This document shows positions 7,081-15,291 of a stretch of DNA of 64,000 nucleotides, in pieces. A program made the translations under genes and the position numbers. How positions within the stretch are numbered: position 1 is the stretch's first letter; every line of letters begins with the position of its first letter. This stretch comes from Novosphingobium sp. Chol11. Lineage in GTDB: Bacteria > Pseudomonadota > Alphaproteobacteria > Sphingomonadales > Sphingomonadaceae. The notes beneath the pieces are model-generated. The model made no database searches, had not been told where the DNA came from, and worked only from the letters and a program-made list of their open reading frames with translations. Location of the stretch: assembly GCF_900218065.1 (NCBI RefSeq), contig NZ_OBMU01000001.1, forward strand, positions 1,930,857 through 1,994,856, in the 5' to 3' direction.

Positions 7081-7198
7081 GGACGGAAATCGCCTGGGAT
7101 GAGGCGCCGGTTCCCGCAATCTGAAATAACGGCGGCACTAACCGGAAAGTGAACCGTTCAAGAGCGCTGAAACGCGATCATATGAAGGGAATCCACCG

Positions 7199-7768
7199 AT
7201 GACACTCGAAGGCAAGAAGATCGCCATTCTCATTGCGCCGCGCGGGACGGAAGAGCCGGAATTTACGCAGCCGAAGGCAGCGGTGGAGCAAGCGGGGGGC
7301 ACAGTCACGGTGATCAGCCTGGAAGCGGGCGAGGCGCAGGCGGTCAACAATGATCTCGACCCCGGGGCAACCTTTCCTGTCGACAAGGCGATCGGCGAGG
7401 TTTCCGCCAAAGATTTCGACGCACTGGTCATTCCCGGCGGATCGGTAGGCGCTGACAAGCTGCGGGGGTCGAAGGAGGTCGTCGCGTTCGTGCGCGCATT
7501 CTTCGATCAATCCAAGCCTGTCGCCGCAATCTGCCACGCACCCTGGACACTGGTTGAGGCGGATGTCGTCAAGGGACGGACGCTTACCTCCTTCCCGACA
7601 CTCCAGACCGATATCCGCAACGCCGGTGGAACATGGATCGATCAGGAGGTCGTCGTAGACAAGGGATTGGTGACGAGCCGCAATCCGAAAGACCTCCCCG
7701 CCTTCTGCGCGAAGCTAATCGAGGAGATCAGCGAGGGCAAGCATGCCGAAGAAGGAGAAAGCACCTAA
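7199..7768 (+). CDS. PfpI/DJ-1 family protein (type 1 glutamine amidotransferase-like)
   Basis: A 189-residue single-domain protein. The nucleophile elbow is Cys112-His113 in AAICHAPWTL, and acidic residues in RGTEEPEF (18-21) match the position of the conserved glutamate. GGSVGADKLRG and TSFPTLQTDIRNAGG are typical of the YhbO/YraA/PfpI group, which has been linked to general stress defence, proteolysis or deglycation; which of these applies cannot be read from sequence. GAAGGGA precedes the ATG. It is divergent from topoisomerase IB across 118 bases, with no promoter I can name there. Confidence 0.9.
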   Translation: MTLEGKKIAILIAPRGTEEPEFTQPKAAVEQAGGTVTVISLEAGEAQAVNNDLDPGATFPVDKAIGEVSAKDFDALVIPGGSVGADKLRGSKEVVAFVRAFFDQSKPVAAICHAPWTLVEADVVKGRTLTSFPTLQTDIRNAGGTWIDQEVVVDKGLVTSRNPKDLPAFCAKLIEEISEGKHAEEGEST

Positions 7769-7865
7769 GGTCTATCGAGTGTCACCAGATATCTTGTGTC
7801 GCAGCATCAACATCGCGGCGAGGTGCGAGCTTAATCCACCGCGAGCCGTTCTAACGCTGGACGCG

Positions 7866-8636
7866 CTAATAATTCACGCGGGTGAACATCGAGCCGTCGA
7901 TGACGAAGTTCGCGCCCGTGGTGAAGCTCGACCGGGGGCTGGACAGGAAGAGGGCCGTCGCGGCGACTTCATCGGGTACTCCCATCCGGCCGGTGGGATG
8001 TAATGCCAGCATCGCGTTGAAATAGTCAGGCCGTTCCGCGCGCAGGCGGCCGACGCTGCCGTCTTCGTCATAGATCATGCCTGGGGAGATGGTGTTGAAC
8101 CGGACCTTCTTGGGCGCATATTGGCGTGCAAATCCCTTTGTCAGGTTGGTCAGTGCGGCCTTCATCGCCGAGTAGGCGTCAGGTCCTCCGACTTGGGTGG
8201 ACGCCATCGAAGATATGGTCAGGAATGAGGCATCCCCCTTTGCGGCGGCCGCAGCCTCCAGATAGGGGATCACCACTTCGGCAGCGGCAATCGCGCCGAT
8301 CACGTCCGATTCGAACGCCAATCGCCATTCCGCTTCCCCATTGCCGGAAGCGATGCTGCTGGCGTTCGCGATATACATGTCGATACCGCCCAGTGCCGCG
8401 GCGGCCTCATGGATAAATGCCCGCAGCGCCGAACCATCGGTAATATCGACCGGAGCACCGAAGGCTGGAACGCCGTACCCCTCAAGCTTTTTGAGGGCGG
8501 CCGCAACATGATCGGCATTGCGCGCACAGATCGCGACCTTCGCTCCCTCGGCTGCAAATAGCTCGGCTGTGGCCCGGCCGATGCCACGGGTGCCGCCAGT
8601 AATGACGACTGTCTTTCCTTCAAGGTGCAGGTCCAT
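7866..8636 (-). CDS. SDR-family oxidoreductase
   Basis: A 256-residue classical short-chain dehydrogenase. It has the NAD(P)-binding motif TGGTRGIG near the N-terminus, an NAS-type motif in IANASSI, the catalytic Ser in TISSMAS and Tyr-x-x-x-Lys in YSAMKAALTNL. ARNA after the second beta strand does not settle cofactor choice clearly. The start at 8636 is preceded by GGAAGGGGAAG; a longer frame from 8714 lacks a ribosome site. It is isolated, with its own 3' end next to the PfpI-family gene on the opposite strand. The substrate cannot be inferred. Confidence 0.9.
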   Translation of the reverse strand: MDLHLEGKTVVITGGTRGIGRATAELFAAEGAKVAICARNADHVAAALKKLEGYGVPAFGAPVDITDGSALRAFIHEAAAALGGIDMYIANASSIASGNGEAEWRLAFESDVIGAIAAAEVVIPYLEAAAAAKGDASFLTISSMASTQVGGPDAYSAMKAALTNLTKGFARQYAPKKVRFNTISPGMIYDEDGSVGRLRAERPDYFNAMLALHPTGRMGVPDEVAATALFLSSPRSSFTTGANFVIDGSMFTRVNY

Positions 8637-8820
8637 GTCTTCCCCTTCCCGTTCGATTACCTTTGGCTGGGCATCCGTTTGCACCATATGAAAAGCAATG
8701 TGCACAAGGCACAACCGACTAAGATCGCGCCGACCTATGCCTCTAGCGCATAGCTGGGAGTGGAAATGCCAAGTGTCCGTTTTGGCAGCCGCCCTGCCCG
8801 TGGCGGCGCGGCAGGCGCCT

Positions 8821-9570
8821 TCATGCGGGCAGTATAAATTCGATCGGCGCGCTGAATTCGATACGCTCGCCAGGGAGCTCTACCGGGGCGCGGGGATAGG
8901 GGGACGCGCGCTGCAGCATCGCTCTGGCTTCCTCATCGAGAACCGGATTGCCCGAGCCCCTGATGATCGCGCCTTCCAGCAAGGTCCCGGCGCGATCCAG
9001 GATGAATCGAACCTGCACTTGCCCTTCCTCGCGTCGCATACGAGCGCGGCGGGGGTAAATTTTATGAGCGTAGAGCCAGGATCGAACCTTCGCGGCGTAG
9101 CTCCGGCTGGTGCCCGACGGGGCCTTGATATCAGCGCCATCTTCCACGCCGCGTGGGGGAAGCGAAGATGTGGCAGGCGAAGCCGCAGCCCGCTCAGCCC
9201 CGGACGCATCCGATGTAGTCATGACAGGGCTTGCGACTGGCGCGACAGGTGCGATCGGCACGAGGGTAGACGGCGGTGACTGATCCATCCTCAATGGCTG
9301 CACCACAGCGGAGGAAACCGACGGTCGAACTACCGGCCTCTGCTCAGCGGTTTGAGAGGAGCCTGCGGAAGCCGCCTCCCTTTCCTCCGCCCCTTGTTCA
9401 ACCCCCTTCAGCTGCGCCAGCGACAGGACCGTCAGCGCAGGCGATTCCTGCCGTCGCGCCGCCTGCCCCATTCCCAGGTTCAGCAGCGCCGCGATCAGCA
9501 ATCCGTTCACCAGCAGGGAAGCCGCTGCCGGACCGCTAATGCGGAAGGATGGAACCGCCCGCGCCATCAT
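8821..9570 (-). CDS. tonB: TonB-family energy transducer
   Basis: A 249-residue protein with an N-terminal membrane anchor (residues about 12-34, AAASLLVNGLLIAALLNLGMG), a proline-, alanine- and serine-rich periplasmic spacer (about 60-150) and a C-terminal TonB domain (YAAKVRSWLYAHKIYPRRAR then VQVRFILDRAGTLLEGAI and GNPVLDEEARAMLQRASPYP). It would couple proton motive force, through ExbBD encoded elsewhere, to an outer-membrane receptor. The receptor gene lies directly upstream, ending two bases before this start, so the pair is surely one transcription unit and this TonB is probably dedicated to that receptor. Confidence 0.9.
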   Translation of the reverse strand: MMARAVPSFRISGPAAASLLVNGLLIAALLNLGMGQAARRQESPALTVLSLAQLKGVEQGAEEREAASAGSSQTAEQRPVVRPSVSSAVVQPLRMDQSPPSTLVPIAPVAPVASPVMTTSDASGAERAAASPATSSLPPRGVEDGADIKAPSGTSRSYAAKVRSWLYAHKIYPRRARMRREEGQVQVRFILDRAGTLLEGAIIRGSGNPVLDEEARAMLQRASPYPRAPVELPGERIEFSAPIEFILPA

Positions 9571-9572
9571 CG

Positions 9573-11654
9573 TCAGAATGTGTTCGCTACGCTGAACTTG
9601 AAGCTCTGTCCTTCGGCCGCCAACGCGGACAAGTGGCGGCGATATTGCTTGTCGAACAGATTATCCACGGCAACGCGGAACTCGAATCCCTTCGCCGCGC
9701 CGCTCCGTGGCTTGAACGCGAAGAAGAGGTTGTGGACACTATAGCCTGGGGTCGGCAAGCCCGATCCGGCAGAAGAAAAGACGCCCGTCGTCACCTTGTC
9801 CTGCCGTTCGGCGAACTCGCCGGTCCAACCGCCCGAAAGACCCGTTGCCGAATCGGCGTAGCCCAGCGTCAGGCGATAGTCATTGGCGGGAATGGTGTTG
9901 AGATAATTGTCCGTCAGGCGATCCTTGCCGTCGATAAAGGAAGCATTGGCCCGCGCGAAAAAGCCGCCGACGCTATATTCTGCCTCTATCTCCAGCCCCT
10001 TGAAACGCGACCGGTTGATATTCTGGAAATAGGGCGTCCCCGCAGGGGCGGCGACGTTGACGATCAGGTCCTTCACGTCGTTCTGGAACAGGGTGGTCTT
10101 CGCGCGGAACCGGTCTCCACGTCCCAGCGCATCATCGAAGGACAGGGTGAAGCCGACCTCATAATTGTCGGACTTCTCAGGCCGTAGATTAGGGTTCTCA
10201 GGCCGCGTCGCGGACCGGGTGAAGACCTCATCCACATTGGGCATGCGTACCGTACGTGCTGCAGACCCGAACAGGCCGAACCATGGGGTGACATTGTACA
10301 ATGCGGCAAGCTTGGGCGAGACACCGCTGTCTTTCACCCGCCGCGTCAAAGTTGTGCCACCGACGACCGTGTCCCCAGGCTTAAGGTCTGTCCAGTCGAT
10401 GCGAACGCCGGGCATGATGGTCAGCTTGTCGGACCAGACGATCTCCAGCTGGCCGAACAGCCCATAACGGCTCATGTCACCTTCCGGATGGGTGCCCGCA
10501 CCCGGCGTCACCGTACCGTTCAGGGCCACGCGCGGATTGCGCCGCTCCTGCATACTCCACTGGCCACCGGCAATGAGGAAGGCCGTCCAGTCGCCGCCCA
10601 TGTCGAAACGGCTGCTGTTCTGCAGCTTTGCCTGCCAGCTTTCGTAGGAAAAGTCCGAATAGGCCAACGGTCCAAGGAACGCCGTTTCGGTCTGGTGCAC
10701 CTTCGACAGCGAATAGGCGATCTGCGCCTCTACATTGAAGATCTTGCTGCCGTCGAAATCGTTCACATAGCCCAGCACCGCCGTCTTATCGTGAACGCGG
10801 CGCCGCATCAGGCTGTTTCCGGTAGCCGCCGAAACCTGGTCGTAGACCTGCGGCGCGTCACTGATCCAATCCTGGTAGCTGGCCCAGATGGCGTGGTTCC
10901 GGTTGCCGCCGATGGAAACGCGGCCCTTTGCCAGCCAACTGTCCGATAGCGTTGCGGATGCAGCGACGATGCCGCCATTACCGCTCCTGTAATCATCGCT
11001 GCGGCGGTAATTATAGCTGCCCAGCAGTTCGACGCCCTCAACCGGCTGCGCGGCGACGATGCCCGACAGCGTATGCGCTTGCGCGTTGGTGTCTGTCGCG
11101 GCCTTCAGACGGACGGCCAGCGGATCTCCGCCGGTCAGGAAATCGGACGCATCCTTTGTCGTGAAATTGACGACGCCCGCCAGCGCGCCAGCTCCGTAAA
11201 GGGTCGAGGAGGCCGGGCCGCGCAGGACTTCGACCCGCTTGTAAAGCTCGGGCTCGGTGAACAGCGCGCCCATGCGATATTGCTCGTAGAATTTGGTGAC
11301 GCCGTCGACATTGAGCAATATCCGATTATCGGAATCCCCCACGGCCGTGCCGATGCCGCGGATGTTGAAGCCCTGCCCCAGTTGGCCGACGCCGCCCTGC
11401 ACGTTCACGCCCGGCATGTCTTCCAGCAGATCGCCGATCGTCATCGCCTGGGCTTGATCAATATCGTCCTGATCAAGCGTGCTGACGGCTTGGGGCGTAT
11501 CGATGGCCACCTTTTCTGCCCCTGCGGATATGACCATGCGATCCAGGGTCATGCGCGTTGTTCCCGGCGCGTCGGCTGCCTGCTGCGCCCAAAGCTCGGC
11601 GGGCACGGCGATCAGCACGGCGCACATCAGAAGCTTTGCCTTGGTCTTCATCAT
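9573..11654 (-). CDS. TonB-dependent outer-membrane receptor, heme/hemoglobin-receptor-like
   Basis: A 693-residue receptor with a signal peptide ending in ELWAQQ and a plug domain (DLLEDMPGVNVQGG, GFNIRGIG, LLNVDGVTKFYEQYRMG, VEVLRGPASSTLYGAGALAG). A 22-strand barrel follows and ends VDNLFDKQYRRHL...GQSFKFSVANTF with terminal Phe. The plug and last strands resemble the hemoglobin/transferrin/heme receptor group more than siderophore receptors, but specificity is an inference. The start at 11654 (Met-Met-Lys) matches the signal peptide; an in-frame extension to 11696 does not. It is followed immediately by its TonB and diverges from a DUF4198 gene, with a Fur-like dyad between them. Confidence 0.9.
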   Translation of the reverse strand: MMKTKAKLLMCAVLIAVPAELWAQQAADAPGTTRMTLDRMVISAGAEKVAIDTPQAVSTLDQDDIDQAQAMTIGDLLEDMPGVNVQGGVGQLGQGFNIRGIGTAVGDSDNRILLNVDGVTKFYEQYRMGALFTEPELYKRVEVLRGPASSTLYGAGALAGVVNFTTKDASDFLTGGDPLAVRLKAATDTNAQAHTLSGIVAAQPVEGVELLGSYNYRRSDDYRSGNGGIVAASATLSDSWLAKGRVSIGGNRNHAIWASYQDWISDAPQVYDQVSAATGNSLMRRRVHDKTAVLGYVNDFDGSKIFNVEAQIAYSLSKVHQTETAFLGPLAYSDFSYESWQAKLQNSSRFDMGGDWTAFLIAGGQWSMQERRNPRVALNGTVTPGAGTHPEGDMSRYGLFGQLEIVWSDKLTIMPGVRIDWTDLKPGDTVVGGTTLTRRVKDSGVSPKLAALYNVTPWFGLFGSAARTVRMPNVDEVFTRSATRPENPNLRPEKSDNYEVGFTLSFDDALGRGDRFRAKTTLFQNDVKDLIVNVAAPAGTPYFQNINRSRFKGLEIEAEYSVGGFFARANASFIDGKDRLTDNYLNTIPANDYRLTLGYADSATGLSGGWTGEFAERQDKVTTGVFSSAGSGLPTPGYSVHNLFFAFKPRSGAAKGFEFRVAVDNLFDKQYRRHLSALAAEGQSFKFSVANTF

Positions 11655-11726
11655 CTTACCCCCTTTTGCATCTCCACGGGACATCAAGGGCCCCACACGG
11701 CGCTCGGCTTACCAATAATGAACGAT

Positions 11727-11745
11727 ATTGCAAGTGAGTCGCATT
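11727..11745. promoter_or_regulatory. Fur-like dyad between receptor and DUF4198 genes
   Basis: ATTGCAAGTGAGTCGCATT is an imperfect 19-base inverted repeat (ATGC-A-T on both arms, six of nine pairs) in the divergent promoter region. Its layout resembles Fur-family operators of alphaproteobacteria. If it is a Fur site it would switch both operons on under iron limitation. Recognised by eye only. Confidence 0.4.
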
Positions 11746-11773
11746 AGATATATCAGGAAACTGAAAGGGGATT

Positions 11774-12565
11774 TTGATGAAATTGTCGCGACTTCATTCT
11801 GCCGCGTGGCTTGCGATCATCTTGGGTGCTTCCACTGCCCAGGCGCACATGCCTTATGTGCTGCCCACCCAGTTCGATCTGGGCAAGGCTGACCATGTCA
11901 CCGTTCAGTCGGCGTTTGCTGAGGATGCCTTTTTACCTGAAGTTGCCATGCGTGACGCGCCCTTCCACTTGATAGGGCCGGACGGAAAGCAACTTGCGAT
12001 CGGCCCCGTCACGCATTTGCGCGACATCAGCATGTTCGAAGCGGCGATCCCTTCGGACGGGACTTACCGGGTGACGAGCGGCCTTCGCGCCGGACGCAAG
12101 GGCAAGATGTTCAAGGCCGGGAATGACTGGAAAATGCGCGGCGAGGGTAGCGAGCCGCCTGCTGGCACTGCGGAGGTCGATGTGCAGAGCATGACGTTGG
12201 CAGAAGCCTATGTCACACGCGGCCAGCCTACCCAGACCGCGCTGAAGCCGACTGGCAAGGCGCTGGAAATCCAGGTCATGTCTCATCCCAATGCGACCGT
12301 CGCTGGAACAGATGCGAGCTTCACGCTGCTCTTCGATGGCGAGCCGCTGGCTGGCGCGGACATCACCCTGTTCCGCAGCGCTGGCCTGTATGATGGGCGA
12401 AAGGTGGCCGCTCAGGTGAAGAGCGGCTCGGATGGCCGCTTCGTCCTGAGACCGCAAGATGCTGGCACCTATCTTATACTTGTACGCCATCGCGCCGCCG
12501 CTCCGGCGGGGTCAGAAACGCCCTATCGCAGCTACACCTACACTTTGGCCTTCGACGCGGCCTGA
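11774..12565 (+). CDS. DUF4198 exported protein
   Basis: A 263-residue protein with a signal peptide ending STAQA, mature N-terminus HMPYVLPTQFD, and the two-part DUF4198 fold. The C-terminal half (about residues 165-263) is an immunoglobulin-like carboxypeptidase-regulatory-type domain (GEPLAGADITLFR, GSDGRFVLRPQDAGTYLILVRH). Members often neighbour TonB-dependent receptors and metal transport genes and are thought to be periplasmic metal-related proteins; the biochemical role is not established. GAAAGGGG lies before the start. It is followed 26 bases later by the EF-hand gene and is divergent from the receptor. Confidence 0.87.
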   Translation: MMKLSRLHSAAWLAIILGASTAQAHMPYVLPTQFDLGKADHVTVQSAFAEDAFLPEVAMRDAPFHLIGPDGKQLAIGPVTHLRDISMFEAAIPSDGTYRVTSGLRAGRKGKMFKAGNDWKMRGEGSEPPAGTAEVDVQSMTLAEAYVTRGQPTQTALKPTGKALEIQVMSHPNATVAGTDASFTLLFDGEPLAGADITLFRSAGLYDGRKVAAQVKSGSDGRFVLRPQDAGTYLILVRHRAAAPAGSETPYRSYTYTLAFDAA

Positions 12566-12591
12566 CCCTTTTTCCAGCTAGAGGATATGAT

Positions 12592-13074
12592 ATGAAAATT
12601 CGGCTCTTCCTGACCGCCGCCCTGCTGGCAGCATCGGGCACGGCGTTCGCCGCTCCGCATGAAGGATCGGCCTTCATCCACGATTATGATGCCGATCATG
12701 ATGGGCAGGTCACCCGCGCCGAGTTCGACGCCGTCCGGACTGCTCGCTTCAAGGCGACGGATGCCAATGGTGACGGGTGGTTGTCCGAAGACGAATATGT
12801 TGGCGAATATCGCGCCCGGCTTGAGCAGCAACTGGCAGCATCGGACCGCAGCGAGGAGAAAAAGGCAGAAGAGCGGCAGCGGCAGATGCGTCAGGCCAAA
12901 ATTCGCTTCGGCGTGCTGGACAAGGACAAGGACACCAGGATGAGCCGGGCGGAATATGACGCCTCGGGCGCCCGTGCTTTTGCCGAGCAGGATGATGACA
13001 AGGATGGTGTCGTGACTGCTGCCGATGCGGCTGCCACTCGCGCGAAGCAACTCGCCGCACAGCAGAAAAACTAG
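12592..13074 (+). CDS. Exported EF-hand calcium-binding protein
   Basis: A 160-residue protein with a signal peptide ending GTAFA. Four EF-hand loops can be read: DYDADHDGQVTRAEF, DANGDGWLSEDEY, DKDKDTRMSRAEY (third loop lacks the usual glycine) and DDDKDGVVTAADA (lacks the last acidic residue). Pairs 1-2 and 3-4 are joined by a charged helix (about residues 70-105). It is co-directional with the DUF4198 gene and probably in the same operon. The pairing of a calcium binder with a TonB receptor and DUF4198 suggests a periplasmic divalent-metal role, which is inference. Confidence 0.88.
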   Translation: MKIRLFLTAALLAASGTAFAAPHEGSAFIHDYDADHDGQVTRAEFDAVRTARFKATDANGDGWLSEDEYVGEYRARLEQQLAASDRSEEKKAEERQRQMRQAKIRFGVLDKDKDTRMSRAEYDASGARAFAEQDDDKDGVVTAADAAATRAKQLAAQQKN

Positions 13075-13146
13075 CGTTACCCATGGCGGACTGAGAAAGG
13101 AGCAGAGTTGCAAGTGCGGCTCTGCTTCGCCTGGCGTCGCTTCTAT

Positions 13147-13797
13147 TCAGGGCGACAGGTTTCGGGAGCCCAAGTGGGCAACGAGCATATCGATGGCTTG
13201 GGATAATTTCTCATCGAGAAGCGCAAGGAGCTTCGTCCAGCCCAGCATGTCGTTCAGTTCGCCAGGCCCATCGGAGATGCCGCGTAGGCCCATGAGCGGG
13301 ACAGCGAAGCGCTGGCAGGCCCGGGCAATCGCGAAGCTTTCCATGTCGACCATTTCCGCGTCTATCAGCGCATATTCCTCGCCCCCTACGATATTCGCGC
13401 CGGTTGAAAGGCGCGCGGTGGGGAGGTCGAGGGGCGTGTGCAACGGTAGATCGACGGGGTGATCTATGAACGGCGTCACGCCCTTGGCAAAGCCCAGGCG
13501 GGAAGCGTCCATGTCTCGCCAGGAAACGCTGGCGACTTGATAGACTTCTCCCAACTGGCAGGTGCGGGACCCGGCTGATCCCAAGGAGACGGCGAGGTCG
13601 GGCAGAGAGTCCTGCTGGTGGAGGTGCTGAAGCGCGAGGCTGGTCGTAACGGCAGCTTCGATCGGGCCGACACCGGTCATCAGCGGTGTGACGCGGGAAC
13701 GCAGATGCGGGCCATATTCGTCCTCGATCGCCATGATGAAGAGGACGCGATTTCCGGCGATTATTTCGCAATTTGGCAGGCCGGAGGGAAAATGCAT
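13147..13797 (-). CDS. 5'-methylthioadenosine/S-adenosylhomocysteine nucleosidase-family protein
   Basis: A 216-residue member of the nucleoside phosphorylase/hydrolase superfamily. Residues lining the MTAN active site are recognisable: the acidic residue in VLFIMAIEDEYGPHL, MTGVGPIEAAV, VDMESFAIARA (the ribose-binding Met-Glu) and the catalytic Asp in LRGISDGPGE. It would split methylthioadenosine or adenosylhomocysteine into adenine and a thioribose sugar. The gene starts 11 bases after the adenine phosphoribosyltransferase stop. The pairing is chemically apt because Apt reclaims the adenine released here. It is somewhat diverged from enterobacterial Pfs and could be a related phosphorylase-type enzyme. 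Confidence 0.82.
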   Translation of the reverse strand: MHFPSGLPNCEIIAGNRVLFIMAIEDEYGPHLRSRVTPLMTGVGPIEAAVTTSLALQHLHQQDSLPDLAVSLGSAGSRTCQLGEVYQVASVSWRDMDASRLGFAKGVTPFIDHPVDLPLHTPLDLPTARLSTGANIVGGEEYALIDAEMVDMESFAIARACQRFAVPLMGLRGISDGPGELNDMLGWTKLLALLDEKLSQAIDMLVAHLGSRNLSP

Positions 13798-13808
13798 GAA
13801 GAAAACCG

Positions 13809-14345
13809 TTAATTGCCGGGAAATTTGAGGAGGGCGGCGGTGGCGACGCCGTCGGCTTCGAGGGCGGCGCGGCCGCCTAGGTCGGGGAGGTCGATGGCGA
13901 AGAGGGCGAGGAACAAGGTCGCGCCCTGCTCGCGGAGGAGTTGGGCGGCGGCGAGAGCGGTGCCGCCAGTGGCGATGAGGTCGTCTACCAGCAGGACGCG
14001 AGTGCCCTGCCCTATCTGTCCTTCATGCAATTCGAGCCGATCGGTGCCATATTCAAGCACATAATCGATGCCGACAGTCCTTCCGGGTAGCTTGCCGGGC
14101 TTGCGGATGGGGACGAAGCCGAGACCCAGCGCATGGGCGAGCGCTGCACCGAGGACGAAGCCGCGAGCCTCTATGCCGACGACGATGTCAGCGTTCAGCG
14201 GACGCGCGATCGCGGCAAGTCTGCTGACGAGCGCGGAGAAGCCTTGAGCATTGGCCAGCAGCGTCGTGATATCGCGAAACAGGATGCCCGGCTTGGGGAA
14301 GTCGGGAATGGTCCGGACCAGCGCGGCGAGTTCATCGATATCCAT
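13809..14345 (-). CDS. apt: Adenine phosphoribosyltransferase
   Basis: A 178-residue purine salvage enzyme that makes AMP from adenine and PRPP. The PRPP-binding motif VLLVDDLIATGGTA and the type I PRTase features IPDFPKPGILFRDIT and GIEARGFVLGAALA are all present. The ATG at 14345 has GGGAG six bases before it; a TTG upstream is not needed. It is the first gene of a two-gene unit with the nucleosidase. A strong terminator (14363-14396) separates it from the cytochrome c1 gene on the same strand, so it has its own promoter region in that short gap. Confidence 0.95.
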   Translation of the reverse strand: MDIDELAALVRTIPDFPKPGILFRDITTLLANAQGFSALVSRLAAIARPLNADIVVGIEARGFVLGAALAHALGLGFVPIRKPGKLPGRTVGIDYVLEYGTDRLELHEGQIGQGTRVLLVDDLIATGGTALAAAQLLREQGATLFLALFAIDLPDLGGRAALEADGVATAALLKFPGN

Positions 14346-14360
14346 GGCTACTCCCAATGA

Positions 14361-14396
14361 AAAAGGGGCGCGGTGTCACTCGACGCCGCGCCCCTT
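14361..14396 (-). terminator. Terminator of the bc1 operon
   Basis: AAGGGGCGCGG (14363-14373) pairs perfectly with CCGCGCCCCTT (14386-14396) around a 12-base loop. On the minus strand the stem is followed by TTTTTCATT. It lies 30 bases after the cytochrome c1 stop and just ahead of apt. Confidence 0.85.
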
Positions 14397-14425
14397 CCCT
14401 ATTCATTCCTTCGGCCGAGCGGCGC

Positions 14426-15274
14426 TCAGGCGGCCTTCTTCTTGTCGGCCCAGATATTCTGGTAGGACATATAGGCCAGAGCCGTCGCGATCAGCAGGAA
14501 GACGATGGTTGCCAGACCCGCGCGGCGGCGGTTCTCAAGCTTCGGTTCGGCAGTCCAGGTGAGGAACGCCGCGACGTCCTTGGCCATCTGGTCAACGCTC
14601 GCCTTGGTGCCGTCACCATAGGTCACCTGGCCATCAGCCGTGAGCGGAGGCGCCATGGCAAGGTTCAGGTTAGCAAAATAGGGGTTGTAGTGGAGACCCT
14701 CAGGCGTCTTGGCGTCCGGGAAGTGCTTGAGCAGTTCAGCCGGTTGCTTCTGATAGCCAGTGATCAGCGAGTAGACATAGGCCGAGCCGTCGTGACGCGC
14801 CTTGGTCATGAGCGAGAGATCCGGCGGGATCGCATTGTTGTTCGCCGCAGCCGCCGCGACATTGTTCGCGAAGGGCTTGGGGAAATAATCAGCCGGAACG
14901 GGCTCACGCGTCGACATCTCACCCGTCTTGGGGTCAACGTCAGGCGTCTTGATCGCCCACTGCTTGGCGATCGCCTTAACTTCCGCCTCGTTATAGCCGA
15001 TGCCCTGAAGGTCGCGGAAGGCGACGAACTTCAGGCTGTGGCAGGCCGAGCAGACTTCCTTGTAGACCTGGAAGCCGCGCTGCAGCTGAGCCTGGTCGAA
15101 CTTGCCGAGAGGGCCGTTGAAGGAGAAGTCCACTTCCTTGGGATGCTTGTGGAACTCATGCTCCACCGTCTTGGCAGGCGGTTCGGAGACATAGGCCACC
15201 GCGCCCACCAGGAAGGAGATCAGCAGCCAGCCAGCAAAGAAGAGGCCGACGAGAAATGCGCCGATGCGAACCAT
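14426..15274 (-). CDS. petC: Cytochrome c1 of the bc1 complex
   Basis: A 282-residue membrane-anchored c-type cytochrome. An N-terminal hydrophobic segment (residues 5-28) acts as signal/anchor; the heme motif CSACH is at 75-79, the distal Met ligand is likely within NLAMAPPL, and a C-terminal span (about 255-275) is typical of c1. It passes electrons from the Rieske protein to soluble or membrane cytochrome c. Third gene of the petABC-type operon, starting 17 bases after cytochrome b and followed by a strong terminator. Confidence 0.95.
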   Translation of the reverse strand: MVRIGAFLVGLFFAGWLLISFLVGAVAYVSEPPAKTVEHEFHKHPKEVDFSFNGPLGKFDQAQLQRGFQVYKEVCSACHSLKFVAFRDLQGIGYNEAEVKAIAKQWAIKTPDVDPKTGEMSTREPVPADYFPKPFANNVAAAAANNNAIPPDLSLMTKARHDGSAYVYSLITGYQKQPAELLKHFPDAKTPEGLHYNPYFANLNLAMAPPLTADGQVTYGDGTKASVDQMAKDVAAFLTWTAEPKLENRRRAGLATIVFLLIATALAYMSYQNIWADKKKAA

Positions 15275-15291
15275 GTTGATCTTGTCCCCTC

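Noticed and set aside
6130..7152. 340-codon plus-strand frame opposite topoisomerase IB
   Set aside because: Antisense shadow of a high-GC gene; the minus-strand product is unmistakable.
7743..8003. Plus-strand frame MPKKEKAPKVYRVSPD... after the PfpI gene
   Set aside because: Overlaps the end of the PfpI gene and the antisense of the SDR gene; the lysine-rich start is only coincidentally protein-like.
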